DNA of 64,000 bases, from positions 9,567,984 to 9,631,983 of the forward strand of contig NC_135567.1 of NCBI RefSeq assembly GCF_964340395.1, given 5' to 3'. This stretch comes from Glandiceps talaboti. Taxonomy: Eukaryota > Hemichordata > Enteropneusta > Spengelidae. A program made the position numbers and the translations under genes. A model generated the notes under the pieces. That model worked only from the letters and a program-made list of their open reading frames with translations, was not told where the DNA came from and did not search any database. Shown here in pieces: positions 17,137 through 30,699 of this stretch; position 1 is the stretch's first letter; every line of letters starts with the position of its first letter.

Positions 17137-17139
<3 letters not shown>
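16150..17139. other. Intergenic region, nothing recognised
   Basis: About 1 kb between the HINT paralog B 3' side and the potassium channel 3' side, with no convincing gene or repeat. It probably holds the 3'UTR of the minus-strand channel gene near its right end. Confidence 0.35.
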
Positions 17140-17167
<28 letters not shown>

Positions 17168-17282
17168 TGTATGTATGTATGTAGATATCAAAACAAGTAC
17201 TTTTACAATGATTAATTCTCACTCAAACAAAATTGAACAATCCTTGCGCACCATAGCATGTGTTTGAGTGTGTGTGTGTGTG

Positions 17283-17329
<47 letters not shown>

Positions 17330-17340
17330 GTCTGTGTTAG
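17140..17340. repeat. (ATGT)n and (TG)n(TCTG)n microsatellites
   Basis: (ATGT)n at 17140-17182 and TG/TCTG repeats at about 17269-17335, just 3' of the potassium channel gene. Confidence 0.9.
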
Positions 17341-17426
17341 TGCGTGTGCGTGTGCCAGGGTGGTTAGAGTTTAGTTTTCCCGCCTTGCATCTTTTGCTCT
17401 TCATATAATCTGTGTTCAATCATTAT

Positions 17427-18665
17427 CTACGTTGAACAACATCGGAAACAAGACTGTGCCGTGCAGCATGGACCATTGAAAAGCCACTCTGCGAATCTAG
17501 CAGCTCTGGTCCATACCAGATTGATACAAATCGATATCAACAAGAGACCAAACACGATTACCATGGAAACCACCAGATGCTTCGAATCTTGATCTTTCGT
17601 TGGAAGTATATCGCCGAATCCCACAGTTGTCATGGTTACGAGACAGAAATAAACGGATGTCCGATAATCCCAGTTTTCCATGACACCCATAATTGCAGAA
17701 CATATTAATATGTAGATAATAAGGACTGCAGCTAACATCACCAGTGGAACTTGGACGCTAGCTACCATCGATTCGTTCACATCAACGAAAGCGAAACGGG
17801 TGTCGTCCACTTGACTTTCTACCACAATGACGTCATCAGCCTGCGTACCCATGGTTTCATCTTCCTCCCGGCTGTGCTCTTCAGCATTCTGCGGGTCGTC
17901 ATTGTCGTCGTCGTCGGCTACTATCTCATGTCTCTCAGTACCAGATTCAATCAACTCTCGGAATTGTCGGTTTGTTTCGTGCGAACGACGTCCGAACATA
18001 GCCGAACACATACGGACGGCCTGGCAGCGTAGATACCAATAGACTCTTTTCACCGGTGTAGCGAGATGTTCTCCCAATTTAAATAAATACAGGAAAAATA
18101 ACGGGATACCCACCACGCTGTAAAACGCAAATATCAGTTTGCCAATGGCTGTTATCGGGTAAATATGGCCGTATCCTATTGTAGTGATTACCGTCAGACA
18201 AAAGAAACACGCGTTGAACCAATCATTGAAATCACTATCATCCGTGCGGTCCCTGTTGTAATTCGGCGATTCATTTTCTCCCGTACTTTCGATTATTTTC
18301 CGGACTTCTTTCTCGTGATTTGTTAGTAGATCTATCGCCAGGACGGTCCAATTATTAGGATCACTCGACCAAACATCATGCAAGGAATGCAGTAGTTCCG
18401 ACCGCAGTAACTTTACATCGAGGGCTGGGAGAACGGTAGTCGGAATATCGCTAATCGATGCATTAGAAATGGTATCGGTGTTCTCGTTAACATCGTGTTC
18501 GGATCCTACGGACGATTCTGTCAATTTGAAGAGTATCCCGCCAACTAATACGTACACAACTATTGACAGCCACGAAAACATTCGCCATTGAAAGTTTCGT
18601 GTACATGCATTTGCGTCACATAGGTGCACTCTCGATTTTCTCGCCTGTCCCGTTTCGTCCGCCAT
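17427..18665 (-). CDS. Two-pore-domain (K2P) potassium channel, TRESK-like layout, intronless
   Basis: A single 412-codon ORF with no sign of introns. It would be a plasma-membrane background K+ channel subunit working as a dimer (family knowledge). Order: TM1 about 30-48; a roughly 100-residue extracellular cap loop with N-glycosylation sites NAS, NWT and NES; pore 1 with TTIGYG (161-166); TM2 about 165-195; a cytoplasmic loop of about 105 residues rich in Asp/Glu; TM3 about 306-326; pore 2 with TTVGFG (346-351); TM4 about 364-385; and a short tail ending in clustered cysteines (CCTAQSCFRCC). A long TM2-TM3 loop and short C-terminus match KCNK18/TRESK more than TWIK or TREK. I do not see the calcineurin-docking motif of mammalian TRESK, so orthology is not claimed. 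The cap has no cysteine. The gene lies antisense between HINT paralogs B and C. Confidence 0.92.
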   Translation of the reverse strand: MADETGQARKSRVHLCDANACTRNFQWRMFSWLSIVVYVLVGGILFKLTESSVGSEHDVNENTDTISNASISDIPTTVLPALDVKLLRSELLHSLHDVWSSDPNNWTVLAIDLLTNHEKEVRKIIESTGENESPNYNRDRTDDSDFNDWFNACFFCLTVITTIGYGHIYPITAIGKLIFAFYSVVGIPLFFLYLFKLGEHLATPVKRVYWYLRCQAVRMCSAMFGRRSHETNRQFRELIESGTERHEIVADDDDNDDPQNAEEHSREEDETMGTQADDVIVVESQVDDTRFAFVDVNESMVASVQVPLVMLAAVLIIYILICSAIMGVMENWDYRTSVYFCLVTMTTVGFGDILPTKDQDSKHLVVSMVIVFGLLLISICINLVWTRAARFAEWLFNGPCCTAQSCFRCCST

Positions 18666-18679
18666 CTTTTTCTAAGTAA

Positions 18680-18952
18680 AGGTCACTGCATGGAACCATC
18701 TGTTGACATGGTACACACTATGTATACACACTATGTATGGTATTACATGCATACACAATTAACTACCTTTTAAATTACATGACATGTGCGCTACGGAGAG
18801 TATCAAGTCAAACAGTGTAGACTCAAATTCTAAACGGGTACAGTATAATTACGTTTTAAAAACTTAATTGGTATTTAGTGAAGTTTTTAAACGTAAAATT
18901 ACTGTACCAGTTTTTAGAATTCGAGACTAATACAGTGTAGACTAGCGAGAGA
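18680..18952. other. 5' flank of the K2P gene
   Basis: Non-repetitive except for an imperfect inverted pair: TTCTAAACGGGTACAGTAAT-like sequence around 18830-18850 and its complement around 18895-18920, a hairpin of about 90 bp. No gene seen. Confidence 0.4.
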
Positions 18953-18987
<35 letters not shown>

Positions 18988-19210
18988 TGTCTGTCTGTCT
19001 GTCTGTCTGTACATGTGTATGTATGGATGTATACATGTATGTGCGTGTCCGTCTGTCTATGTATGTATGTATGTATGTATGTATGTATGTATGTATGTAT
19101 GTATGTATGTATGTATCATATGTATGTATGTATGTACGTACGTAAGTACGTACGTACGTACGTACGTATGTATGTATGTATGTATGTATGTATACATACA
19201 TGTGCGTGCG

Positions 19211-19245
<35 letters not shown>

Positions 19246-19285
19246 GTATGTATGTATGTATGTATGTGTGTGTATTTGTGTGTTA
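18953..19285. repeat. (TG)n, (TCTG)n, (TATG)n and (TACG)n microsatellite block
   Basis: Compound tetranucleotide repeats including self-complementary GTAC runs at about 19135-19167. All long ORFs here ([12 protein letters not shown]) are artefacts. Confidence 0.92.
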
Positions 19286-19581
19286 TTTTAAAAGTGGTGA
19301 CATGGATGTGAAAATGGGACTTATTTTAATTCTTAATAAATAAAAACGACTTTACTGTCTTTTCTACGAGTGACAAATGAGAAATAAAAAAGATCAAGTC
19401 CGTGTCTATAACACAATAAATAGCATGAAAAAAAAAATTAAGAAAGCCTACGTTTAAAATGTGAAGAAAACAAATTTATTGCTGTACGTACAGTTCTTTT
19501 GACGTGCTTTGTAAATAAACGTGGTAAAGACATGTAGAGGTGTTAACAATGTCAGATCTAGAGTACTGGCTTAAAGTGGAT

Positions 19582-19865
<284 letters not shown>

Positions 19866-19867
<2 letters not shown>

Positions 19868-20000
19868 ATGAGGATTGAGTAGTTATTTTGGATTTTTAAT
19901 TTATAAAATAATTTTGGCTTCCTACTTGAAACATCATTTTGAAACAAAATAATGTAATTTATCCAAAAGACAATTCTGAGACAGAGTTGTAAGTTCCACA
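19866..20000. mobile_element. Palindromic MITE, truncated copy
   Basis: TGGATGAGGATTGAG, GGATTTTTAATTTATAAA and GGCTTCCTACTTGAAA match the left arm of the full element at 29232-29578. The outer end is replaced by the TG microsatellite. Confidence 0.7.
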
Positions 20001-20087
20001 GGCTAGGGCTATCGTTCAAATAAAAAATAGATGGTAGATCATTTAAAAGCTATACCCGACCTGGCCAATGGTACCCCCCCCCCCCAT

Positions 20088-20166
20088 TCGCAAACCAGAG
20101 TTATTATTTCTACCACGAGGCTCGTTAAGAACGTTGCCGTAAAACAGACCGTGGTTTGCGACGATG
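20088..20166. mobile_element. Short inverted-repeat element (CGCAAACCA ends)
   Basis: Begins CGCAAACCAGAGTTATTA and ends CCGTGGTTTGCGACG, with 9-bp terminal inverted repeats and a 75-80 bp body containing CTCGTTAAGAACGTTGCC. It is the most complete of five copies in the window. Poly-C runs flank it at about 20077-20085 and 20166-20179. Confidence 0.6.
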
Positions 20167-20819
20167 CCCCCCCCCCCCCGGCTTGTTTCCCGAGATATAT
20201 TCCAGGATATAACACAATATCAATAAACTATCGATAATATCGATATGACTGGCAGGTGATATGTGAAAGAGGTCCAATAACACGGGATTTCTAGGATCAC
20301 GTGAGTTCACAAACGACTGGCTGGGCCTGGACCCTATTTTGCATATGACTGACTGTATGTTTGGAGGTGGAGAACTTGTGATGACTCACTGGCAATTACA
20401 GCAATCACCAAAAATATAAACATTCCCTATCTGGGTTGTTCATATGCAAATGCCACATATTTGAATAATCATGAGTGACACACAATCTAAACAGCTGTTT
20501 GCAGGGGAATTTGTCTCATTTTGAAAGTTATTTTTCATTCTATGAAATTAACAGATTGATTTTCATCTAATTTGTGTATCAAGTTAGCATCCTACGACAT
20601 TCACAAACAATTTGTACATGATACATGACCCCGTGTTTCTCGGAGCACCGAAAAACAAGACCCAGAAGCCAATGCTCTGTACAGCAGTTTGAATTTCCCG
20701 TATTTGCAAGGATTAGCCATAATCCTCTTTATATAGGGCAGTCGTGTCTTTAAAAAGTGTTTCTTTGAAGCTGTGCAATGTTGTAGTTTTGACGTAGGTG
20801 GCGCTATAGATGGGCTATT

Positions 20820-22921
<2,102 letters not shown>

Positions 22922-22962
22922 AGGAATAGAACTAATAGTTCATTTTAGCTTAGAACCTTCAA

Positions 22963-22968
22963 AATAAA
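22963..22968 (+). terminator. Candidate polyadenylation signal, HINT paralog C
   Basis: AATAAA 42 nt after the stop codon; a second AATAAA-like site lies near 23116. Use is inferred. Confidence 0.5.
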
Positions 22969-23159
22969 TGTTTATACTGGATAATTCTTTAAGTATATAA
23001 ACACTTGGCTCCCAAGAAGTCCAGTGGGGGGGCCATTCCTCATGGGTTCAGTGTTAATGCAGAAGGAAACCGGAGTACCCAGTTATTAAAATCACTTTTT
23101 TTTTCAATCTTTATTTGAATAAATATTTTGAATCATAAATGTGTTCTTTTTCTTGTGTA

Positions 23160-25475
23160 AAATGAGTGATTGATTGACCTGAATGGGTGATTGGTTGACC
23201 AGAATGGGTGATTGATTGACCTGAATGGGTGACTGATTGACCTGAATGGGTGACTGATTGACCTGAATGGGTGACTGATTGACCTGAATGGGTGACTGAT
23301 TGACCTGAATGGGTGACTGATTGACCTGAATGGGTGATTGGTTGACCCGAATGGGTGACTGACTAACCTGAATGGGTGACTGATTGACCTGAATGGGTGA
23401 TTGGTTGACCAGAATGGGTGACTTATTGACCTGAATGGGTGACTTATTGACCTGAATGGGTGATTGGTTGACCAGAATGGGTGACTGATTGACCTGAATG
23501 GGTGATTGGTTGACCCGGATAGGTGATTGGTTGACCTGAATGGGTGATTGGTTGACCAGAATGGGTGACTTATTGACATGAATGGGTGATTGGTTGACCA
23601 GAATGGGTGATTGGTTGACCTGAATGGGTGATTGGTTGACCCCAGAATGGGTGATTGGTTGACCAGAATGGGTGACTTATTGACCAGAATGGGTGATTGG
23701 TTGACCTGAATGGGTGATTGGTTGACCAGAATGGGTGACTTATTGACCTGAATGGGTGATTGGTTGACCAGAATGGGTGACTTATTGACCTGAATGGGTG
23801 ACTTATTGACCAGAATGGGTGATTGGTTGACCTGAATGGGTGATTGGTTGACCAGAATGGGTGATTGGTTGACCAGAATGGGTGACTTATTGACCTGAAT
23901 GGGTGATTGGTTGACCTGAATGGGTGATTGGTTGACCAGAATGGGTGATTGGTTGACCAGAATGGGTGACTTATTGACCTGAATGGGTGATTGGTTGACC
24001 AGAATGGGTGATTGGTTGACCTGAATGGGTGATTGGTTGACCTGAATGGGTGATTGGTTGACCTGAATGGGTGATTGGTTGACCTGGATGGGTGATTGGT
24101 TGACCCGAATGGGTGACTGACTAACCTGAATGGGTTACTGATTGACCTGAATGGGTGATTGGTTGACCAGAATGGGTGACTTATTGACCTGAATGGGTGA
24201 TTGGTTGACCTGAATGGGTGACTTATTGACCTGAATGGGTGACTGATTGACCAGAATGGGTGATTGGTTGACCTGAATGGGTGATTGGTTGACCAGAATG
24301 GGTGATTGGTTGACCAGAATGGGTGACTTATTGACCTGAATGGGTGATTGGTTGACCAGAATGGGTGACTTATTGACCAGAATGGGTGATTGGTTGACCA
24401 GAATGGGTGACTGATTGACCTGAATGGGTGATTGGTTGACCTGAATGGGTGACTTATTGACCAGAATGGGTGATTGGTTGACCAGAATGGGTGATTGGTT
24501 GACCTGAATGGGTGATTGGTTGACCAGAATGGGTGATTGGTTGACCTGAATGGGTGATTGGTTGACCAGAATGGGTGACTGATTGACCTGAATGGGTGAC
24601 TGATTGACCTGAATGGGTGATTGGTTGACCTGAATGGGTGATTGGTTGACCTGAATGGGTGATTGGTTGACCTGAATGGGTGATTGGTTGACCAGAATGG
24701 GTGACTGATTGACCTGAATGGGTGATTGGTTGACCTGAATGGGTGATTGGTTGACCAGAATGGGTGACTTATTGACCTGAATGGGTGATTGGTTGACCTG
24801 AATGGGTGATTGGTTGACCAGAATGGGTGACTTATTGACCAGAATGGGTGATTGGTTGACCTGAATGGGTGACTTATTGACCAGAATGGGTGATTGGTTG
24901 ACCTGAATGGGTGACTGATTGACCTGAATGGGTGATTGGTTGACCTGAATGGGTGATTGGTTGACCAGAATGGGTGACTTATTGACCTGAATGGGTGATT
25001 GGTTGACCTGAATGGGTGATTGGTTGACCAGAATGGGTGACTTATTGACCAGAATGGGTGATTGGTTGACCTGAATGGGTGATTGGTTGACCAGAATGGG
25101 TGACTTATTGACCTGAATGGGTGATTGGTTGACCCGGATAGGTGATTGGTTGACCTGAATGGGTGATTGGTTGACCTGAATGGGTGATTGGTTGACCAGA
25201 ATGGGTGACTTATTGACCAGAATGGGTGATTGGTTGACCTGAATGGGTGATTGGTTGACCAGAATGGGTGACTTATTGACCTGAATGGGTGATTGGTTGA
25301 CCCGGATAGGTGATTGGTTGACCTGAATGGGTGATTGGTTGACCTGAATGGGTGATTGATTGACCTGAATGGGTGACTGGTTGACCTGAATGGATGGGTG
25401 ATTGATTGACCTGAATGGGTGATTGACTGATTGACCTGAATGGGCAATTGACTGACCCGACCTGAATGGGTGATT
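23160..25475. repeat. 21-bp minisatellite, about 110 copies
   Basis: The unit is GACCTGAATGGGTGATTGGTT with variants GACCAGAATGGG, GTGACTTATT, GTGACTGATT and GACCCGGATAGG. The period of 21 bp is a multiple of three and one minus-strand frame lacks stops. That produces ORFs of 625 and 148 codons repeating a heptad like HPFRSTN. Variants are arranged in recurring blocks, indicating higher-order duplication. It starts about 240 bp after HINT paralog C. No coding function is supported. Confidence 0.93.
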
Positions 25476-25479
25476 GCTA

Positions 25480-25939
25480 AACAGTGGTGAGATTACATAA
25501 AACCCTTGGGAGATTAATACTAACTGGAAAAAATGAAAAAAAAATCCTCCACAACATTTGAAATGAATAACAACTTCGAAACAGTTGCAAGATTATGATA
25601 CAAAAGACTTCCCCCAATAGACTGGCTGCTAGTCTGTGTACACAATAGATTGTTTCAAATTTCAGCATACATAAAAACACAAACACACACACATGTATAT
25701 GAAACCTGGTTTTTATTTTGCCTACTCTAAAAGTATTAATAGTTAATTATACAGATATTATCATTATTTGATGTGAATTGTTTATTGCTATACACAGTAT
25801 ACTGTATGTACAATTCTCTAGTTTTATTTTTGGCAATCAAAGAAGTGATCAAAACACAAATTATCTGCAATAATCAAGGGATGTTATCATTCATTATCAC
25901 CCCTTGAATTCAATCAAAGCTGTACATGTTAGCACACCC
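25480..25939. other. Unassigned AT-rich stretch
   Basis: No gene or repeat recognised. Confidence 0.35.
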
Positions 25940-26276
25940 ATAGTCTCGGTTACCCAGAAGGCTCCACAACAAGACCCCCCCCCCACCTTGACGAGAGTCG
26001 GGGGAAATTTAATCATAGGTTTGTTGCACCACATGTCTCCTGGTGCAATGCATTCTGGGGAATATTCAACATTTAACATTGGACACTGAACGATCCAGGA
26101 TCCTTTGTGACAAGTTTGCATGTCTCAAGTGACTCATAGTAAGCCAAATCTTCGTGATTTGGAAGAGATATGCTTGTGACTTCCAGTGCAGAAAACTTGA
26201 GCTTAAATTGATGAAACTCCCTTAAACTCTCGTCTGGGTGATCTCGTAGTGGCGAGAGTCTGGGTAACCGAGATTA
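25940..26276. mobile_element. Second copy of the 918-1273 element
   Basis: Shares CAAGTGACT..., ...TTCGTGATTTGGAAGA, TTGTGACTTCCAGT and the TCGTCTGGGTGATCTCGTAG end with 918-1273, and ends GAGAGTCTGGGTAACCGAGA. The left end is TCTCGGTTACCCAGAA, so the ends are inverted repeats. Confidence 0.55.
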
Positions 26277-26289
26277 GCACACTCCACAA

Positions 26290-26889
26290 CGTTTAGAAGC
26301 TGTTTGTTGTCCATCAAAAAACTGACCAAATACAGAGCATTCCTTTCATACTATGGATGTCAATTACTTTACATCATGGCTGCCGATACTGAAACTAACA
26401 TCAAAGTAGTTTACAACTTGTGTGTCAATATACTCACGCAAGACAATTGTTGTTGGATTTCTAAACCTAGCAATTCTATACTCTGCATGGTTTGATGTGT
26501 GGTGCTCTCATCATGATTGGCATTGGTGTAGGTTTGCTAGATATAAAATCACTGACAAATCTCAGAGTTAAACAGTAAATGAATTAGACAGTAAAAAAAT
26601 ACCGCTCATTTATGGTTTGGTGCATCTATAGATGTACATCTGATCAGCTTTCTTCCTAAGTACTGGGTTAAACTTCGTATTGCACTAATATTTAACCAGA
26701 AAATGCTGACGAAGCCATGGTCACCGTGGATACTTGCCGAAAGCTTCGGTAAGCTAATTAAATTTCTCTGCAATACGGAGTTAAACCTATTAACTTAGAC
26801 TTAACTTTTACATAGATGAGCTTTCATCATACTATTGAAGCTTTCTTCCTAAAGCTAAAAGCCTAAGGGTACCCAAATCTCAGCAAACA
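26290..26889. other. Unassigned stretch
   Basis: About 600 bp with no convincing gene. The small ORF near 26304-26495 lacks splice or family support. Confidence 0.3.
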
Positions 26890-27425
26890 CACAGGCTACA
26901 CAGGAAACTGTAAATTTTACCAGATTTTCCCACCTATGTTAGTAAGCAAAAACACAACGTATAGGAAACTTAAAATTTACCAGATTTCACCCTCTCTGTT
27001 ACCAGGGTTATAAAACCTTAGTAAAAACACTGAATGTACAGGAAACTGAAAATTTACCAGATTTCACCCTCTCTGTTACCAGGGTTCTAAAACCTTAGTA
27101 AAACCACTGAATGTATAGGAAACTGTCAATTTTACCAGATTTCACCCTCTCTGTTACCAGGGTTCTAAAACCTTAGTAAAAACACTGAATGTATAGGAAA
27201 CTGAAAATTTTACCAGATTTCACCCTCTCTGTTACCAGGGTTCTAAAACCTTAGTAAAACCACTGAATGTATAGGAAACTGTCAATTTTACCAGATTTCA
27301 CCCTCTCTGTTACCAGGGTTCTAAAACCTTAGTAAAAACACTGAATGTATAGGAAACTGAAAATTTTACCAGATTTCACCCTCTCTGTTACCAGGGTTCT
27401 AAAACCTTAGTAAAAACACTTGATA
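26890..27425. repeat. 77-bp tandem array derived from an inverted-repeat element end
   Basis: About six to seven units of TGAATGTATAGGAAACTG, ACCAGATTTCACCCTCTCTG, TTACCAGGGTTCTAAAACC, TTAGTAAAAACAC. The unit matches the right end of the element at 4894-5064 (GTTACC.GGGTTC, CCTTAG.AAAAACACTG). Two subtypes (GAAAATTT and GTCAATTT) alternate, so amplification went through a dimer. Confidence 0.85.
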
Positions 27426-27434
27426 TCTAGCAAC

Positions 27435-27480
27435 TCAGTGATATTTTCCTTGGCTGAATGAAGAATATCGGGGAATAACG
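27435..27480. mobile_element. Half of the foldback found at 31805-31945
   Basis: GATATTTTCCTTGGCTGAAT then GAAGAATATCGGGGAATAAC matches the right arm of the 31805-31945 foldback (TTTTCCTTGGCTAATGAAG). Confidence 0.4.
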
Positions 27481-27802
27481 AACTGTCTCCTTAACTATCG
27501 TTCAGCAAATTTCACTTTTAGTGGAGTGATTTTAAAATTCAGTAATTTGGTTTTCAGTTTGAAGGATAAGATATCACTCAGATTTTGAGTAGAATTATTT
27601 TGTGTTTTTTATAATATCTTTGTTTTCCTGGATGATAAAGGCACGTTTTAGTAAGGCATAACTTTATCTTTTCTTGCACATCAAAATTTACAGCAATTTC
27701 TGTATAATTAACAAGAGTATATGGCTGAAAATTAATTGGTCAGAGAATGTGTTTATACTTTGTACTAAGGGAGGAAACAGCCTATATATCGGCTACAATA
27801 GC

Positions 27803-28080
27803 AGGGGCCGAAATTAACAGTAGTCCTGTGTCCACAGACTATGGCATGGGGCTTCCATAATTTGTAGCTGGTAGCCCACTCAGGCTACCACTGATTATGT
27901 GATGATTTAAAGGATGGAAGATTTACCGACATAAAAGTATTTTAATAACAAACATATTTCCGATAGAGGAACCTTGCTTTCAGTTCAGGAATATAGGACT
28001 ATTGGTCACCATCCTTGGGCTATCACTTTCTGAAATTGGTAGCCCACTAAGACTACCCAGTTAATTTCAAGCCCTACAAT
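27803..28080. mobile_element. Dispersed repeat (GGTAGCCCACT family), single-unit copy
   Basis: GGGCCGAAATTAACAGTAG, AGCTGGTAGCCCACTCAGG and GAAATTGGTAGCCCACTAAG occur in order. The inverted counterpart at 40745-41455 has the same ends but an expanded internal 60-bp unit. Confidence 0.6.
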
Positions 28081-28889
28081 AGATATACCAGTTCCAAGAT
28101 GCAACATGTGTCTCCTCGCATAACCCCATGTATTAAGTACCGGCAGGAGGTTTGGACACGCTACTCAGGGGGGATGGTTGTCACCTGACCGTACCCTGGG
28201 TTCACCCGAAAAATCCCTCTCAACCATTGATGGCGTTTAGTCTTTGTTCTATAAAATTACTCATAATCAAAGAGGTCAACATGTCTTTCCATCATTTCCT
28301 GATCAAAATGTTATTTCAAACGTAATAAAGACAAAACAAGACTAAATGTAACAACATGACATAGCCTCTCGCAATACGTCTTGGAATCAGAAAATCACCC
28401 ACAGTATGATGTATTAATCCATCTCATTGGTCTCTGTACCATGAATAAAAATATGGAGGATGACCATATATGGATATGTTAGTGCGCATATATAATTTGA
28501 ATTTACCTTACCTAGCCCAATACAATCTTGCATCACATTAGAAAGTTAAATCTGTGTTACAACACAAACATAAGCCTATTTCCTATTGGTCAAATACACC
28601 TACTACAACTCTGAGTTGTTTGTTGATTGGTTATTGAAGGATTAACTGATTTGCATATGATACATATTATTGGTCAATACAAATAATAACATCTGTGTAC
28701 AAACCAATCAGTTACTGACTCTACATCTGTAGACATTTTTAAGTGTTTAAAATGTCAACCTGGTCAAATCTATCTATCAACATAATCTTTAGAATGTCAT
28801 ACATCTACCCTGTGCATTCAATATCTTGATATTGAGGGCCCTGGTGCCATGCAAGACTTTTCTCTAGCCGAACATGCTGCAACTACCGA
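28081..28889. other. Unassigned stretch
   Basis: About 800 bp with no gene recognised. The 28150-28345 part shares AGGTCAACATGTCTTTCCATC with inverted sequence near 47935-47965, so part of it is dispersed repeat. Confidence 0.35.
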
Positions 28890-29090
28890 TATTAACCCAT
28901 TGAATGCCATACACTTTGCATACTAATATGCAAAACACATCATGAATATGCAAATTATTACTTCTGACCAGTGTTAAAGGGTGATTAATTATGCAAAATA
29001 CCTCATGAATATGCAAATTGTTACTTCTGACCAATGTTATAAGGTAGCGCATTATGAATAATTATGCAAAATATATTATAAATAAAGGTG
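28890..29090. repeat. Octamer-bearing tandem repeat, first block
   Basis: Two to three units of about 65-75 bp with ATTATGCAAAAC.C, TCATGAATATGCAAATT and GTTACTTCTGACCA. They carry the octamer ATGCAAAT and are related to the longer block at 30700-31290. Confidence 0.75.
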
Positions 29091-29231
29091 AACGGTCAAA
29101 GGGTATGGCTTGGTTTCCTTAGCAGACAGATATCATACGACAGTTACACACAGAAGGCTGTACATTCGTTCTTTTCTTACACATTATTAGATAAACTTAT
29201 TTTTTCTGAAATGCTGTAGAAAAGGTAACAT

Positions 29232-29578
29232 TAAAGTGGCTATATGGATGAGGATTGGGTATTTTTCTATTAAATTTACAAAACAATTTTATCATGGCTT
29301 CCTACTTGAGAAGTTATCTTGAAACAACATTGACCAAGTCTGTGTCTGTATATTGTAACTCAATACATTACAAAAAGTTAAGCAAATGTTTGTTATTGTA
29401 TGTACAATAACAAACATTTTACACATTTATTAATATTTGTCAATGTATTGAGTTACAAACAAGGACTTGGTATATGTTGTTTCACATTGATTTTTCAAGT
29501 AGGAAACCATGATAAAATTGTTATATAAATTAAAAATCCAAAATGAACACACAATCGTCATCGATATGACCACTTTAA
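29232..29578. mobile_element. Palindromic MITE, full copy
   Basis: Begins TAAAGTGGCTATATGGATGA and ends CATCGATATGACCACTTTA. The two arms are imperfect inverted copies along almost their full length, about 170 bp each, meeting near 29400 (TATGTACAATAACAAACATT). No ORF. TA at both ends would suit Tc1/mariner-type target duplication. Full copies also lie at 34935-35274 and 45478-45828, with partial copies at 19866-20000, 57480-57628 and 63049-63266. Confidence 0.8.
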
Positions 29579-30160
29579 ACATTTCCCCAACTGAATTAGT
29601 ACAAATGCGTTCATTCTTATTCTTTTAAGATCACATAAATCGGTCCATGTTGAGAAATTTGAAATATAATTATGGAATATTATATCAGAAACTTTATCAA
29701 CCACGTTTTACAAGATTGAGGTTTAGTGGGTCAACCCTGAAATAGATACATATTTTGACCAAACTAGGGGGTAGGTTTATGATGAGGGATGGCAAAAGGC
29801 CCCTTAACATGAACCGAAATTGCCTCAGATAATCCATTACACTACAGCTGTGCAAAATTCATCAAAAACAGTGTCACTACAAACAAGCCATCATCATTTC
29901 TAAAATATTTGAAACTCTCACAAACAAGTCTAGATTTTGCTGTTTACTACACTATTATAAAAAGTATCTCAATTTTACATGAAAAAAACATCAAAAGTAC
30001 TGCTTCAAACAAAAAAGAAAATTCATGGAAGGGTGCTCACAAAACACCCATTATGGATACACACAGCTATACAACAAAAACATTTAGCAATGTGTTATGA
30101 CAAGGGCAGCTACAAAACAAATTCTTTCACAAATTCTTTTGACTGATTCCAGTTAGAATG
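29579..30160. other. Unassigned AT-rich stretch
   Basis: No gene recognised. Confidence 0.3.
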
Positions 30161-30520
30161 GCTAATTTCTCCCTCTCTGTTAACTTGATACCAGGGTTCT
30201 AAAACCTTAGTAAAAACACTGAATGTATAGGAAACTGTAAATTTGACCAGATTTCCCCATCTCTGTTACCATGGGTCTAAAACCTTAGTAAAAACACTGT
30301 CTAGGAAACTCTAATTTTTACCAGATTTCATCATCTCTGTTAATACCATGGTTTTAAAACGTTAGTAAAAACACTAAATGTCTCGGCAACTGTAAATTTT
30401 ACCAAATTTCCTATCTCTGTTAATACCATGGTTTTAAACCCTTACTAAAAACATTAAACGTCTCGGCAACTGTCAATTTTACCAGATTTTCTCATCTCTG
30501 TTGATACTAGGTTTTTAAAC
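30160..30520. repeat. Diverged copies of the 77-bp repeat
   Basis: Four to five diverged units with TCTCTGTTA, GGTTCTAAAACCTTAG and AAAAACACTG. They are more degenerate than 26890-27425, so this is an older or less homogenised array. Confidence 0.75.
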
Positions 30521-30699
30521 CAAGAACACACTGAGCATGATATTATTATCAAACATTATTTGTGCAAAATTTGAGATTATTCATAAAAAAGGCTTGTAAA
30601 TGCTAAAATAGAATCAAAACAAATACATACATGTACATCATTTGAATATGATAATTTACTGAACAAAAAAAATGAAGAATATCTAAGCCAGTGCTCTTT

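Noticed and set aside
17751-18042. Plus-strand ORFs of 93 and 71 codons
   Set aside because: Antisense shadows of the K2P channel reading frame.
23570-25447. 625-codon ORF on the minus strand as a repetitive protein gene
   Set aside because: It is the 21-bp minisatellite read in a stop-free frame; no start context, splice sites or non-repeat domain.
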